A stretch of 64,000 nt of DNA from Ignavibacteriae bacterium HGW-Ignavibacteriae-3 (GCA_002839795.1 PGYS01000003.1:1-64000), one strand, 5' to 3'; positions 1 through 10,080 are shown, counted from the stretch's first letter. Notes: a model not told the origin generated them from the sequence alone. Numbers and translations are program-made.

Positions 1-2202
1 CGTGGAGCTCGGGCGCATTGCCTTTTCGGCTTTATCCGTATCAGGGAAATAATAACCGCCGATATCGACAGGACTGCCCTGAGCCTTGAGAAGTTCTTCG
101 ACGATCTTAGATTCATTATCTTTCATCTCTTTGTACACTTTAGCAAATCTGTCTTTCATTTCGGGATCCTTATCCTGATTTGCAAGCGCTTCAGCCCAGT
201 ACATCGCGAGATAAAAAGAACTGCCTCTGTTATCAATCTCGTTTACTTTTCTTGACGGGGATTTTCCATTCTCCAGATAATTACCTATTGCGACATCGAG
301 TGTCTCCGCAAGAAGAGTCGCCTTAATATTGCCGGATTTCTCCGCGATCATCTCAAATGACGGAACGAGCGCGCAATACTCTCCGAGAGAATCCCATCTT
401 AAATGCCCCTCTTTTAAAAACTGCTGAACATGCTTGGGTGCAGATCCGCCTGCGCCCGTTTCGAACAAACCGCCGCCGTTAAGAAGCGGGACGATCGATA
501 GCATTCTCGCGCTGGTTCCAAGTTCCAGAATAGGAAAAAGATCAGTCAGATAGTCACGGAGAACATTTCCCGTAACTGAAATTGTATCCAGACCTTTTCT
601 TATTCTTTCAAGTGAGAACTTCATTGCCTCAACCGGTTTCATGATACGGATCTCCAGACCCTTTGTATCATGTTCAGGCAGATATTTATTTACTTTCTTA
701 ATGATTTCAATATCGTGCCCTCTCTTATCATCAAGCCAGAATACTGCAGGCGCACCGCTTACTCTTGCTCTTCTTACCGCGAGTTTTACCCAATCCCTAA
801 CAGGATCATCTTTAGTCTGACATACTCTGAAAATATCACCTTTCTCAACATCTCTTTCCAGTAGAACATTGCCTTCAGAATCCACGACTCGCATTTTTCC
901 GTTCGAAGCTGCTTCAAATGTTTTATCGTGCGATCCGTACTCTTCTGCTTTCTGAGCCATCAGTCCTACATTAGATACGCTTCCCATCGTCGCCGGATCG
1001 AACTGTCCGTGCGCTTTTGCGTCTTCCATAATTGTCGCGTACATAGTCGCGTAACACCTGTCCGGAACCATTGCGATGCAGTCCTGTAGCTGATCTTCTT
1101 TGTTCCACATTTTTCCGCCATCTCTTACAACATTCGGCATAGAAGCGTCAACTATAACATCATTTGGAACGTGAAGATTTGTAATTCCTTTTCTGGAGTC
1201 GACCATCGCAAGGGGAGGACGGGTTTCGTAAACTTTATTTATATCCGCTTCTATCTCCGCTTTTTTATCCGCGGGAAGTTTATTCAATTTATCAAGAACA
1301 TCCGCGATACCGTAATTTACATTCGCGCCTATCTTTTTAAGCACATCGGCATGTTTCTCAAGAGCGTCTTTATAATAAACTGAAACACAGTGGCCGAACA
1401 TAATGGGATCGGATACTTTCATCATTGTAGCTTTTAAATGCAGGGAAAGAAGAACGCCATCCTTATTTGCTTCGTCGATCTGCTGAGCGTAAAATTTTCC
1501 TAAAGCCGCAACATTCATTACTGCTGCGTCAATCACTTCGCCGGCCATGAGGGGCAGTTTTTCCATTAATACTGTCGCATTACCTTTGCCGTCAACAAAT
1601 TCAATCCGTGTATTACATGGTTTATCCAGCGTGGCAGAAACTTCTGATCCATAGAAATCATTTTCTGTCATATGAGCCACTCTGGCTTTTGAACCTGATT
1701 CCGGCCATGGCTTCATCATTTTGTGAGGATATTTCTGAGCGAATTTTTTTACAGACACTGCGGCTCTGCGGTCGGCGTTTCCTTCGCGTAGAACAGGATT
1801 TACGGCCGATCCCAAAACTTTTGCAAATCTTTTCTGAAGTTTTTTTTCATCATCATTTTTCGGTTCTTCGGGATAATCGGGAATGTCATAACCTTTTTGC
1901 TGAAGCTCCCTGATAGCCGCCTGAAGCTGGGGGACTGACGCGCTTACATTGGGAAGTTTTACAATGTTTGCTTCCGGTTTTTTAGCGAGCTCTCCCAGTT
2001 CATTTAAATAATCTGGTATCTTCTGCTCTTCCTTAAGTTTGTCGGGGAAATTCGCAATAATCCTTCCGGCTAATGAAATGTCCCTCGTTTCAACATCGAT
2101 ACCCGTTCCCTTTGTAAATGCCTTAACCACCGGCAGAAGGCAGTAAGTCGCAAGCGCCGGGGCTTCATCGATCTTAGTCCATATGATCTTATAATCTGTC
2201 AT
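1..2202 (-). CDS. icd: NADP-dependent isocitrate dehydrogenase, monomeric type (3' end truncated at window edge)
   Basis: Read by eye on minus strand: starts [56 protein letters not shown] and runs open to base 1 ending ..KAMRPSST, matching the C-terminal region of monomeric IDH. Not in the ORF track because it runs off the edge. Confidence 0.93.
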   Translation of the reverse strand, partial: MTDYKIIWTKIDEAPALATYCLLPVVKAFTKGTGIDVETRDISLAGRIIANFPDKLKEEQKIPDYLNELGELAKKPEANIVKLPNVSASVPQLQAAIRELQQKGYDIPDYPEEPKNDDEKKLQKRFAKVLGSAVNPVLREGNADRRAAVSVKKFAQKYPHKMMKPWPESGSKARVAHMTENDFYGSEVSATLDKPCNTRIEFVDGKGNATVLMEKLPLMAGEVIDAAVMNVAALGKFYAQQIDEANKDGVLLSLHLKATMMKVSDPIMFGHCVSVYYKDALEKHADVLKKIGANVNYGIADVLDKLNKLPADKKAEIEADINKVYETRPPLAMVDSRKGITNLHVPNDVIVDASMPNVVRDGGKMWNKEDQLQDCIAMVPDRCYATMYATIMEDAKAHGQFDPATMGSVSNVGLMAQKAEEYGSHDKTFEAASNGKMRVVDSEGNVLLERDVEKGDIFRVCQTKDDPVRDWVKLAVRRARVSGAPAVFWLDDKRGHDIEIIKKVNKYLPEHDTKGLEIRIMKPVEAMKFSLERIRKGLDTISVTGNVLRDYLTDLFPILELGTSARMLSIVPLLNGGGLFETGAGGSAPKHVQQFLKEGHLRWDSLGEYCALVPSFEMIAEKSGNIKATLLAETLDVAIGNYLENGKSPSRKVNEIDNRGSSFYLAMYWAEALANQDKDPEMKDRFAKVYKEMKDNESKIVEELLKAQGSPVDIGGYYFPDTDKAEKAMRPSST

Positions 2203-2373
2203 TAATAAATCCTGTTATTTTATGAAATTATAGTTAGTAACCGGAAAGCATTATTAAAAAACTAATCAAAATATTCCGGAGCTAAAATTACGCATCCTTC
2301 CTTTGAATTAAAAGCCGGTATTTGAAGAGGGTTAAAAACAAATCAGGGATTCCAACTCATTTGAATTCGTTAA

Positions 2374-3084
2374 TCAACAGTTGTTTCGGTTCATTTTCCC
2401 GCCGGTGAATGTACGCATGTTCTCGGGAATGTGGCCGTAATCGCTGAAAGCGTCAAGCTTCATTGTTCCATCGGGCAAAACCCTGATAACAGTAAGGCTA
2501 CAGTTCGTTATACTCATCTGAAGCCAAGCCATTGTATCAATTTTCAATACTTTAGTTACAAAATAGCGTATAACATTTCCGTGGCAAACTATAATATCAT
2601 TCTTGTCTTTATCATCGGACGACGGAATGAAATGTTTTTCAAAAGCCATTTCAAGATTCTTAACACAATTTTCACTTTCGGCTGTATCTACACCGGCCAT
2701 TACATCTTTTCTCCACGACGGAGGAGTGCACTCTCTTATTACGTCTGATTGTTCCAGTTTCAATCCGGGAAAATCCCCGTTGATTACTTCGGCTGTTTGT
2801 CTTGCGCGTGTCATTGTGCTGCTGATTAAGGAATTAAAGCCCATGTTCATTGATCTAAGTCTTTGCGAAACCAATCTCGCCTGAGCAATCCCAAGCGGAG
2901 TAAGCCTGTTTAATGAATCGGGGATGTTGTCGTTCTGCGGCGAATAATCTCCATGTCTGATAAGGAAGAGAGTTCTCACTCCTTTTGGGTTTTGCTGCGC
3001 CGAAGTTTCAATAAAGTTGTGAAGTGTAAAGATCACAAAAAAGAAAATGATGAAAATCTTTGAACGCCTGTTTATGCTTAACAT
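2374..3084 (-). CDS. histidine phosphatase (phosphoglycerate mutase-like) family protein, secreted
   Basis: Signal-like N-terminus, then LFLIRHGDYSP (RHG motif) and IIVCHGNVIRYF. Confidence 0.85.
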   Translation of the reverse strand: MLSINRRSKIFIIFFFVIFTLHNFIETSAQQNPKGVRTLFLIRHGDYSPQNDNIPDSLNRLTPLGIAQARLVSQRLRSMNMGFNSLISSTMTRARQTAEVINGDFPGLKLEQSDVIRECTPPSWRKDVMAGVDTAESENCVKNLEMAFEKHFIPSSDDKDKNDIIVCHGNVIRYFVTKVLKIDTMAWLQMSITNCSLTVIRVLPDGTMKLDAFSDYGHIPENMRTFTGGKMNRNNC

Positions 3085-3208
3085 TCTGAACCCGCATTGA
3101 ATGTGATTAAAAATTATTTTTAGTTTCTGTTAACGATTAAATAGCCAACTTTGCTGCTCACGGGGGTTTTATAAAATTTCAAACGACCTATTAACAATTC
3201 ACAAATTA

Positions 3209-3631
3209 CTATTTACTGCTCAGTTTTATTGATATTAATTCTTTAGCGAACTTAATATTTTGTTTCTTGTTCATTACGAGAGTAATTCCGCGGATCTTGC
3301 CGAATCTTTTGCCTTCTTTAAATTGCTCTTTTATTTTATCTGGCAGAGTGCTTTCCATAATTGCCGGTTCCGCTTTTCCGCCGAAATAAAATGTAATTCT
3401 GAATGAATCCGGAATTACAGAAAGCCAGAATATTGTTTTTGATTTTCTTGTTACTTTCATCAGCCAGCTCTTGCCGTCGTTGTAATATCTCCACTCTTCG
3501 GAAAAGTCGGGATATGTTGTATGAATGAAACTGAAAAGTGATTGCCACATAATTAAGGATTCACCTAAATTAGAAAAAATAATTTTTTCGGAGGGAAATT
3601 GATTCATGTCTGATAGTATTATTTGATCCAA
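3209..3631 (-). CDS. DUF3788-like protein
   Basis: 140 aa; EEWRYYNDGKSWLMKVTRKSKTIFWLSV..FRITFYFGGKAE resembles the DUF3788 family. Confidence 0.65.
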   Translation of the reverse strand: MDQIILSDMNQFPSEKIIFSNLGESLIMWQSLFSFIHTTYPDFSEEWRYYNDGKSWLMKVTRKSKTIFWLSVIPDSFRITFYFGGKAEPAIMESTLPDKIKEQFKEGKRFGKIRGITLVMNKKQNIKFAKELISIKLSSK

Positions 3632-3702
3632 TTGTTCTCCTTAAGGCAGCAATTAATTATTTCTTATTTACTCCATTTTCACTCCCGAATAATTGTTAGC
3701 TG

Positions 3703-4380
3703 TCATGGAGTGGAACCGTCAGCGGGAGAGTTGTTGCTTTCAGTCCCGAAAAGGGCATGCGGTTTTTTACTGAAAGTATCATTAAATAAAAAAGCCGTAA
3801 GAAAAATGTAACCAATAAGTCCCAAGACTATAAGCAGCTGAGTGACGGAAGTTTTTTGAATATCATGCCTTGATTTTACATCACAGATTTCGCCTGGGCA
3901 GTGTTGAGCTTTTTCTTTATAAAACATCGAGTAAAATTTACATCCCAAACAGATACCGAATGCCGATTCAAAGAATAAAAAGATAAGGCAAATCAGACAT
4001 ATGATGCCCGTTATTATGCTGAATGAATTTACAACAACCATCAAAATGAACATTACTGTTGCCAGAACTATACCGATTATCCAGGCAAATTTTTTCTGCT
4101 GAGCACCGACATATTCCGGAACCTGATTTCTTACGATCAGACGACCGATTATTAAAGTGGGCGAAAATTTCGGATTAATAAAGACGCGAATTAAAAAATC
4201 CGTAAGGAATACTATAATCGTATACTTTATGAGTATAAAATTCCCATTAAAGAGTATGAGCATGAGAGCGATCAGCATAAATAAAAACAGTATCCCCGCC
4301 GCGGCTCGTATTTCCCGCTCATTTAAAACAGGGATGTTGTATCCCTCCGCTTTTTCACCAAATTGAATTACCCTGTTCAT
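3703..4380 (-). CDS. DUF4395-like membrane protein
   Basis: Multiple TM segments; N-terminal FGEKAEGYNIPVLNEREIRAAAG and cysteine-containing AFGICLGCKFY typical of DUF4395. Confidence 0.7.
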   Translation of the reverse strand: MNRVIQFGEKAEGYNIPVLNEREIRAAAGILFLFMLIALMLILFNGNFILIKYTIIVFLTDFLIRVFINPKFSPTLIIGRLIVRNQVPEYVGAQQKKFAWIIGIVLATVMFILMVVVNSFSIITGIICLICLIFLFFESAFGICLGCKFYSMFYKEKAQHCPGEICDVKSRHDIQKTSVTQLLIVLGLIGYIFLTAFLFNDTFSKKPHALFGTESNNSPADGSTP

Positions 4381-4442
4381 TTTTTTTCTCCACTTATTCT
4401 TATCACCATCTTTCAGGCAGTAGACCTGAAATATTTAATAGC

Positions 4443-5363
4443 TTAATAATAGATCCAATGATACTTAACTTCTCCCAGTGAATTGAATTCAATCGCCGGA
4501 AAAGGCAGTTTGATAAAAGTCACCGCATTCAAGATTATTTGTAAAATTCTGGAATCTGTTTTGATTTTGGTCCAGTCAATATCTAAAGATAAAAAGTATT
4601 GACGGTAACGCTTCGCAGCCGGTATCTCTACACCATTGTAATTCTTGATATTTTCAAATTCACCATACATGCCGCCGGCTCCATATCCAATCGCGATGTT
4701 CAGCCAGGGAGGAATTACTGAATTGTTAACAATCTTATTTACCGGCATAGATAACCAGTAAGTATGCCCGTTATAGTCTTTCAGTAAACGGTCTAATGCG
4801 GTTTTTCCCAGATAGCCATTTGCTTTATCGGCGTATGCGGATTCTGAATAACTGAACTTATACTTTACCGCCTGCTCTTTAAATAAAACTTCCTGACCAA
4901 AAACCAAAGCAGAGCCAATTGCGTTTGCCGCCATATCGCCCCAGGAAAAACCGTATCCCTCATGGATACCATCCATTATTTCGATGGGAGTCTGCAGGAT
5001 TAACCCAAGAGTTGAACCAAAGTAGAGCGCTTCTTTCCGCGTAAGACCTGAATTCAATAAATATTGGAATCCGATGTAACTGTAGACGTAAGCTCCGTAG
5101 ATATGACCAAGTTTATCAACCTGAAGGTACCCGCCGGTATCGTTATAAAAATGAAAAGGTACTACCGGCCTGTCCTTATACCATGTCTTGCTCAGAATAA
5201 ACAATGAGCCTGCATAGTAGGCTGCGGTATAACCAACTGCCTTGTAAAATGTGCTGCTGTTTATTTTAAGCGAATCCGCTTCAGGAATGTCCTCTTGTGA
5301 TTTTACTGACGATGTGATAAAAAAAAGATTTAATATTAAGACACAGATAGAAAACTTTCGCAT
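4443..5363 (-). CDS. DUF2279 (YfiM-like) family protein
   Basis: Signal peptide; DKLGHIYGAYVYSYIG..GFSWGDMAANAIGSALV typical of DUF2279. Confidence 0.7.
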   Translation of the reverse strand: MRKFSICVLILNLFFITSSVKSQEDIPEADSLKINSSTFYKAVGYTAAYYAGSLFILSKTWYKDRPVVPFHFYNDTGGYLQVDKLGHIYGAYVYSYIGFQYLLNSGLTRKEALYFGSTLGLILQTPIEIMDGIHEGYGFSWGDMAANAIGSALVFGQEVLFKEQAVKYKFSYSESAYADKANGYLGKTALDRLLKDYNGHTYWLSMPVNKIVNNSVIPPWLNIAIGYGAGGMYGEFENIKNYNGVEIPAAKRYRQYFLSLDIDWTKIKTDSRILQIILNAVTFIKLPFPAIEFNSLGEVKYHWIYY

Positions 5364-5448
5364 TCAGAACAATCTCGTTTTACTAAATAAACCGCTGACT
5401 GACATAAATTTACAAATATAATTAGTATCCGCGAAACTCATTGGAACT

Positions 5449-5513
5449 GTTTAACGCCGGCGCCCATTTGACAAACGAAAAACATGTTTGCCATTCCCCC
5501 CGGCCGGTTGCAT
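5449..5513 (-). repeat. attC-like site (after lipoprotein cassette; array end)
   Basis: Minus strand: ATGCAACCGGCCGGGG...AATGGCAAACATGTTTTTCGTTTGTCAAATGGGCGCCGGCGTTAAAC; R'' ATGCAAC, R' GTTAAAC (perfect GTTRRRY), internal complementarity GGCAAAC/GTTTGTC. Confidence 0.7.
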
Positions 5514-5524
5514 GGCAATAAATG

Positions 5525-5872
5525 TTAATTTCTCTCATTGCCTGATGCAGTTACTGTATTATCAGAATTAATTGTGACGGTATAATCATAACAAGAACTT
5601 GCTTTAAGAACATAAACAATAGGATCATTGACTCCCGAAACCGAGATAGTGAATTCTATGTTACCGGGAGCGAAAGTTCGTCTTTCAGACGAGCTACCCG
5701 TTCCAATATTATTAATATTTTCTGTATTACCGCCAGAAGTTTTAATTTGAATGCTTGCTTTGTCTGTTCCTTTATTAGTTAACAAGACACTCGGATTTTC
5801 ACCATCACAATTGGCACAACCAATGATAAAGAGGCAAATACCGCAGGAAATTAAGAGTGCAATTTTCTTCAT
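5525..5872 (-). CDS. small lipoprotein-like secreted protein (cassette ORF)
   Basis: Internal start MKKIALLISCGICLFIIGCANC gives a lipobox (IIGC); the longer track ORF (to 6025) reads through the upstream attC-like region. Confidence 0.6.
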   Translation of the reverse strand: MKKIALLISCGICLFIIGCANCDGENPSVLLTNKGTDKASIQIKTSGGNTENINNIGTGSSSERRTFAPGNIEFTISVSGVNDPIVYVLKASSCYDYTVTINSDNTVTASGNERN

Positions 5873-5936
5873 TCCAAAATCCATTTTATTTTTAACGAAA
5901 TATTTAAAGAAATTACTGATTAAATATAGTTCCCAT

Positions 5937-6120
5937 ATAAATGCGCTGCTTTGAGCGGGCGACCGGAACCAAATTGCAGCAATTATCAATGCAGCTTTAT
6001 TTTGAAAATCAGTTTTGAATTGCAATCACGCTTTTAAGAACAGCCGGCTTTGAAAAGCTGGACCCGAAAAACTCAAGACAACCGGTTAGAAGAAGGGTTG
6101 AGTTGATTGACGGGTTACGC
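5937..6120 (-). repeat. attC-like site, degenerate (after 6283-6588 ORF)
   Basis: Minus: R''-like GCGTAAC CCGTCAATCAACTC (plus 6114-6120 gttacgc); L'/R' side plus aaatgcgctgctttgagcgggcgacc aligns to aacggcgttgcgtttaagcggacgcc at 10104-10129. R' is poor. Confidence 0.4.
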
Positions 6121-6282
6121 TGCAATTTTTTATAAATATATATTAGTTCTTCCTTCGCAATATTTGAGATATTGGATTCATTTATTATTCGCTCAATAAT
6201 ATTCTGAATTCTCCAATTCCTTTTAGTAACAAGGATACTCTGATACTCTGTTTATTTCTAGTCATGAGTAAATACCAGCCGT

Positions 6283-6588
6283 TTATTCTTGAATAATCTG
6301 CTTTTTAATGTCATTCCGGTTTAATTCAACGGTCTTATAAAATAAGTTTCTATATTTTATTGAACTTGATGTAACATTAAAATTGCTTCGCATAAAATCA
6401 ATAATGATGTAAACGCCTAACAATGAAAAAGCGATGAATCCAGTTGTTGTTTCCCATGTAGTTGTTTCGTTTGGGAATAGATCAGAGACAACAGTTACAA
6501 TTGAAAAGAATGAGGTACATGGTATTCCAACAATTAATATTCTTGATGGATATTTCAGATTGATATTAATGTTATCATATCCACCCAT
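6283..6588 (-). CDS. small two-TM membrane protein, hypothetical (cassette ORF)
   Basis: 101 aa: ILIVGIPCTSFFSIVTVVSDL and GFIAFSLLGVYIIIDFM hydrophobic segments; ORF framed by attC-like sites. Confidence 0.6.
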   Translation of the reverse strand: MGGYDNININLKYPSRILIVGIPCTSFFSIVTVVSDLFPNETTTWETTTGFIAFSLLGVYIIIDFMRSNFNVTSSSIKYRNLFYKTVELNRNDIKKQIIQE

Positions 6589-6629
6589 GTCATTTCTCTA
6601 ATAATTCAAACTGCATATGTTTTATCGTA

Positions 6630-6735
6630 GCTTAAGGGTATTGCAGATAAGCGGCGGTCCAGAACAGGAATGCCGCACTGAAAAACAGCCCGCCCCGCTC
6701 TGCCAGGGTGTCCGTTTGATTGACTTGTCATAAGC
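6630..6735 (-). repeat. attC-like site (after amidohydrolase cassette)
   Basis: Minus: CTTATGACAAGTCAATCAAACGGACACCC ... GGACCGCCGCTTATCTGCAATACCCTTAAGC; the half-sites are imperfect inverted repeats; R' has one mismatch (CTTAAGC). Confidence 0.6.
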
Positions 6736-6826
6736 TATTCGAATTATATTTAAAAATCAATTAAGTATGTTGAACGTCAAAGCTGACTTTAATTCTATCG
6801 TTCTATATGTAAACTATCTTAATGCT

Positions 6827-8221
6827 CTATTGAGTTCTTTTTTTTTCAATTAAATTACCATTTAATATTACGCTTTCGATTTTTCCGGTATTTGCAATAT
6901 CTTTAAGCGGATTATCATTCAGAATCACTAATGAGGCATTTTTACCTTTTTCAACCGATCCGTATTTGTCGGATATTTCCAAAAATAATGCGGCATTAAT
7001 TGTCGCCATCTTTAATATTTCTTTGTCCGGTATGCCGCATTGTTTTAATAGAACTAGTTCTTGATGAAGGCTGTATCCGGGATATACAAATGCGTTTATA
7101 GCATCTGTACCCGTCAACAACGGAACTCCGTTTTTATAAAGCAAATAAGTTACCTTTTGGAAGTTCTTATATTTTTTGATCATCATTTGTTTATAGGATG
7201 TGTCCCGATTTCGGTATTTGCCTACTTCACCATTCCAAAAATCAATCATACCTTTAGGAAATTTTTGAAGATTTGTTTCTTTTTCAAATGGGATATCAGG
7301 ATGAAAATAATTGTGCCATACAACAAGTGTAGGACAAACGAAAGAATTGTTTTTTCTTAAAACCTCAAAATTCTTTGCAGCTAATTCTTCGTCAATTGAA
7401 AGAGTTCCATAGTCATCAGAGCTCATCACGGCGGCAAACCAATTGTAACCATACCTGTTTTTGAAAAGGTGATCTTTAGTACATAAATCAGGAATGCCCA
7501 GTAAATGTTCAAAACTTCTTTGACCGGCATTGGATGCGTCTATTACAGAGACGGCCATCGGTACGTGGCCTTCTACCCTCATTCCCCGTTTATGAGCTTC
7601 TTTCACTAATTCAAAATAGACATCACCCGGAATTTTATTATAGACTTTAACAAAATCAGAGCCTTCCATTTGCAAGGTATCGAGGGCTGATTTTATTTTT
7701 TCTATTTTATCAACAACTAACCAGTCCGGGAACTCGGGTTCAGATCCCTCTACAACCCTTCCGGCTGAAACATAGTAAGGACCTTTTATTAAGCCGTTAT
7801 TAATACTATCCTTCACAGGATTTATCATGCTCATCGGGGTATACATATTTCGGACGCCAAGAACACCGTTGCCAATATAAAAGTTTGAAAAATGCAGCTG
7901 CCACCAATTGTGAGTATGCATGTCCCATAAACCGGGTATTATAAATTTCCCGGCACAATCTATGGTTGTTTTGGCTGTTATATCTTCATCGCTGTCGGAA
8001 ATCCAACCTATCTCTCTTCCAACGATAAGTATATTTTTGTTTGGTATTAGCCTTCCCTCATTCACATCGACGATTGTAATGTTCTTGATTAATAGGTCAC
8101 CGGCCGGTTTTGCCGGTTGGGAGAACGCTTGCCGGCTATTAAATAAGGATAATATAGCGAAAGCGAAAAATTGAACGGATATATTTTTATAAAATGATTT
8201 ATTCATTTGAAACCCTTTCAT
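6827..8221 (-). CDS. amidohydrolase family protein, secreted (cassette ORF)
   Basis: IIPGLWDMHTHNWW, VEGHVPM, FEHLLG, LLTGTDA, ASLVILNDNPLKDI motifs of the amidohydrolase superfamily. Confidence 0.88.
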   Translation of the reverse strand: MKGFQMNKSFYKNISVQFFAFAILSLFNSRQAFSQPAKPAGDLLIKNITIVDVNEGRLIPNKNILIVGREIGWISDSDEDITAKTTIDCAGKFIIPGLWDMHTHNWWQLHFSNFYIGNGVLGVRNMYTPMSMINPVKDSINNGLIKGPYYVSAGRVVEGSEPEFPDWLVVDKIEKIKSALDTLQMEGSDFVKVYNKIPGDVYFELVKEAHKRGMRVEGHVPMAVSVIDASNAGQRSFEHLLGIPDLCTKDHLFKNRYGYNWFAAVMSSDDYGTLSIDEELAAKNFEVLRKNNSFVCPTLVVWHNYFHPDIPFEKETNLQKFPKGMIDFWNGEVGKYRNRDTSYKQMMIKKYKNFQKVTYLLYKNGVPLLTGTDAINAFVYPGYSLHQELVLLKQCGIPDKEILKMATINAALFLEISDKYGSVEKGKNASLVILNDNPLKDIANTGKIESVILNGNLIEKKRTQ

Positions 8222-8310
8222 CTGATAATGTCTTGTGATCTTTAATCGAACTTCAATTTCCTTGTCAGGCTTGTTATTGCATAAAATTTCAAGCCCTGAT
8301 TCTCAGGCAT

Positions 8311-8335
8311 ACGGCGGTGTTGCAACTAGCCGGCG
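8311..8335 (-). repeat. attC L'/R'-like half-site at the 3' end of the DUF1428 ORF
   Basis: Plus gtgttgcaactagccggcgctc is nearly identical to aagttgcaactaaccggcgccc at 9486-9507. Partner R'' half not clearly found. Confidence 0.45.
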
Positions 8336-8718
8336 CTCAGATTAGATGATTGAACTAGCGAGCTGTACCCTCCAAACACCATCCGTTTAGCATCAAAAAT
8401 CGGCCTCGATGCATGAGTCAGTGGTTTGATCAAATCCGCCATTCTTGGGTCGGCTGCGACTCTCTCATTTGCAAGATCGCGCGCCTCACGAGATTCAAAT
8501 AGGACCCATCCAAAGATAACGGCCTCATCCTTTTTTGCATTTGCGACATCAGCAAAAGATAGGGAGCCCTCTAAACTAAAATCGTCACCAACATATTCTG
8601 AGTAATCGAGTGCGCCGTATTCCTTCCAAATCTCCGCAACCTTTTCAACCACTTCTCTATATGTCTTTAGCTTGTCGAGAGGCACAGGGAGTACGAATCC
8701 GTCGATATAGTGTTTCAT
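8326..8718 (-). CDS. DUF1428 family protein (cassette ORF)
   Basis: MKHYIDGFVLPVPLDKLKTYREVVEKVAEIWKEYGALDYSEYVGDD..FDAKRMVFGGYSSLV is typical DUF1428; start moved to this Met from 8775. Confidence 0.88.
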   Translation of the reverse strand: MKHYIDGFVLPVPLDKLKTYREVVEKVAEIWKEYGALDYSEYVGDDFSLEGSLSFADVANAKKDEAVIFGWVLFESREARDLANERVAADPRMADLIKPLTHASRPIFDAKRMVFGGYSSLVQSSNLSAG

Positions 8719-8740
8719 GTTATTTTCCAATCTTGTTACT

Positions 8741-8961
8741 GAAGTTTGTGTTGTGCCTAAGCCGAAGCCCGACACAACGAGGTCTTAATTACAACCGGTA
8801 TTTAAAATTTGTAGCCGCACTTAAATTTCACCGCAAGTGCGGTGTTTTTATTTACATATTTACACGAACTGAAACATCAAGCACTTTCTGAAAAACGAAG
8901 CCCTAAAACCTCATCAAACGACTGCCTCGAAGACGCGATCGCTTTGATTTGCAAGATAGAC
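8741..8961 (-). repeat. attC-like site (after bacteriohemerythrin cassette)
   Basis: Minus: R'' GTCTATC TTGCAAATCAAAGCGATCGC 8 nt after the stop; the L' side (plus gttgtgcctaagccgaagccc) aligns to gttgcggttaagcacagccc at 12446-12465. Confidence 0.5.
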
Positions 8962-8969
8962 ACGAATGA

Positions 8970-9383
8970 TTAGAACTGTTTTATGTTTTTATCAAGAAAA
9001 AATGGTTTTAATTTCATATCTGTTTTCAAGATATGATTTACAAGCCAACTTTCTAAAAATGTAAGAAGTTCAATAGGGACCATTTCATTACCCTCCATTG
9101 TTGCCATGCATAGGTGACCAGTCTTCTTTATAAATTCTTTGTGTTCTTTTTTATGCAGTGCATATTCCGGGTATTTGTATTTTAACATATACTTTTCTTC
9201 AGTCTGGAAGTGATAATTTGCATATTCCACCATCTTTGTTAATGTATTTGTTATATTTTTTGAATGTATACGAAGTTCTTTGCTTTCAATAAGAATGTTT
9301 AATATATCAAATAATTTTTTGTGTTGATTATCAATTTCATCAATGCCAACGCTATAATTATCACTCCAATCAACCTTAAGCAT
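8970..9383 (-). CDS. bacteriohemerythrin (cassette ORF)
   Basis: VDWSDNYSVGIDEIDNQHKKLFDILN...HFQTEEKYMLKYKYPEYALHKKEHKEF...WLVNHILKTDMKL: HxxxE..HxxxH..HxxxxD iron-site motif. Confidence 0.92.
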   Translation of the reverse strand: MLKVDWSDNYSVGIDEIDNQHKKLFDILNILIESKELRIHSKNITNTLTKMVEYANYHFQTEEKYMLKYKYPEYALHKKEHKEFIKKTGHLCMATMEGNEMVPIELLTFLESWLVNHILKTDMKLKPFFLDKNIKQF

Positions 9384-9477
9384 TTTTGACTCCTTTCATT
9401 GAATCTAAAGTCTGTAACGAATACATAAAATATATTAATACTACTTTATAATCGTAGAATCGTAATATTTAGTTAGT

Positions 9478-9716
9478 GCTTAACGAAGTTGCAACTAACC
9501 GGCGCCCCATAACATGACCCGATTAATAAAACAATGCCAATAACCTGCCTGCTGGCAGGTGTTAGCTGAAAGTGCGCATCTTCCTTCGTGCCTACCGACT
9601 GCAGATCGATTAATTTGAACAATCATCATGAAAAAGAACACCAATCAAAAATTGTAACCTTATAATTACCAAATCAGCCGGTCTTATGAACTGTCGGACT
9701 GAAGCTCTGGTTATGT
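9478..9716 (-). repeat. attC-like site (after SnoaL-like cassette)
   Basis: Minus: R'' ACATAAC CAGAGCTTCAGTCCGACAG 4 nt after the stop; L'/R' GGCGCCGGTTAGTTGCAACTTC GTTAAGC (perfect GTTRRRY). Confidence 0.7.
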
Positions 9717-9720
9717 AGCT

Positions 9721-10080
9721 TTATTCTGTTGGAATGGGCAATCTGTGCAATCTGAGAAATGACAACTTATCCCAATATCCTCTCTGAAAAACAATTTTGC
9801 CATTATGAATTTGAAAAAATCCACATCCACGAAGACCTAATGGGTCTATCCATTCAAGGATTGCCCATTCACCATCTTCAAAGATATTTGCAATAATGCA
9901 ATGCATCCCCGCTTGTGCAAATTCTGTTGCAAACATATTTTTAATTGCCTCTTTACCTTCTATTGGTTGATTTGCGACTTGATGATTAATGGCATCGTTT
10001 GAATAAAGCTCTGATATTGAATATGCATCTCCTTTGTTGAATGCTTCTACCCATTGTTTAACTATTTCTTTTGGTCTCAT
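9721..10080 (-). CDS. SnoaL-like / nuclear transport factor 2 family protein (cassette ORF)
   Basis: VKQWVEAFNKGDAYSISELYSNDAINHQVANQPIEGKEAIKNMF..WAILEWIDPLGLRGCGFFQIHNGKIVFQRGYWD: SnoaL-like fold signature. Confidence 0.9.
   Translation of the reverse strand: MRPKEIVKQWVEAFNKGDAYSISELYSNDAINHQVANQPIEGKEAIKNMFATEFAQAGMHCIIANIFEDGEWAILEWIDPLGLRGCGFFQIHNGKIVFQRGYWDKLSFLRLHRLPIPTE

Noticed and set aside
1608-1913. Plus-strand ORF in the first 2 kb (and other short + ORFs there)
   Set aside because: Antisense shadow of the clearly coding monomeric IDH on the minus strand.
4410-4430. tttcaggcagtagacctgaaa inverted repeat as an attC-like site
   Set aside because: Short hairpin between two chromosomal-looking genes, best read as a terminator or attenuator; lacks R'/R'' heptamers.
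2374-5363. Extending the cassette array to the histidine phosphatase, DUF3788, DUF4395 and DUF2279 genes
   Set aside because: Same strand and cassette-like families, but their intergenic regions show no attC-like half-sites; the last convincing site is at 5449-5513.
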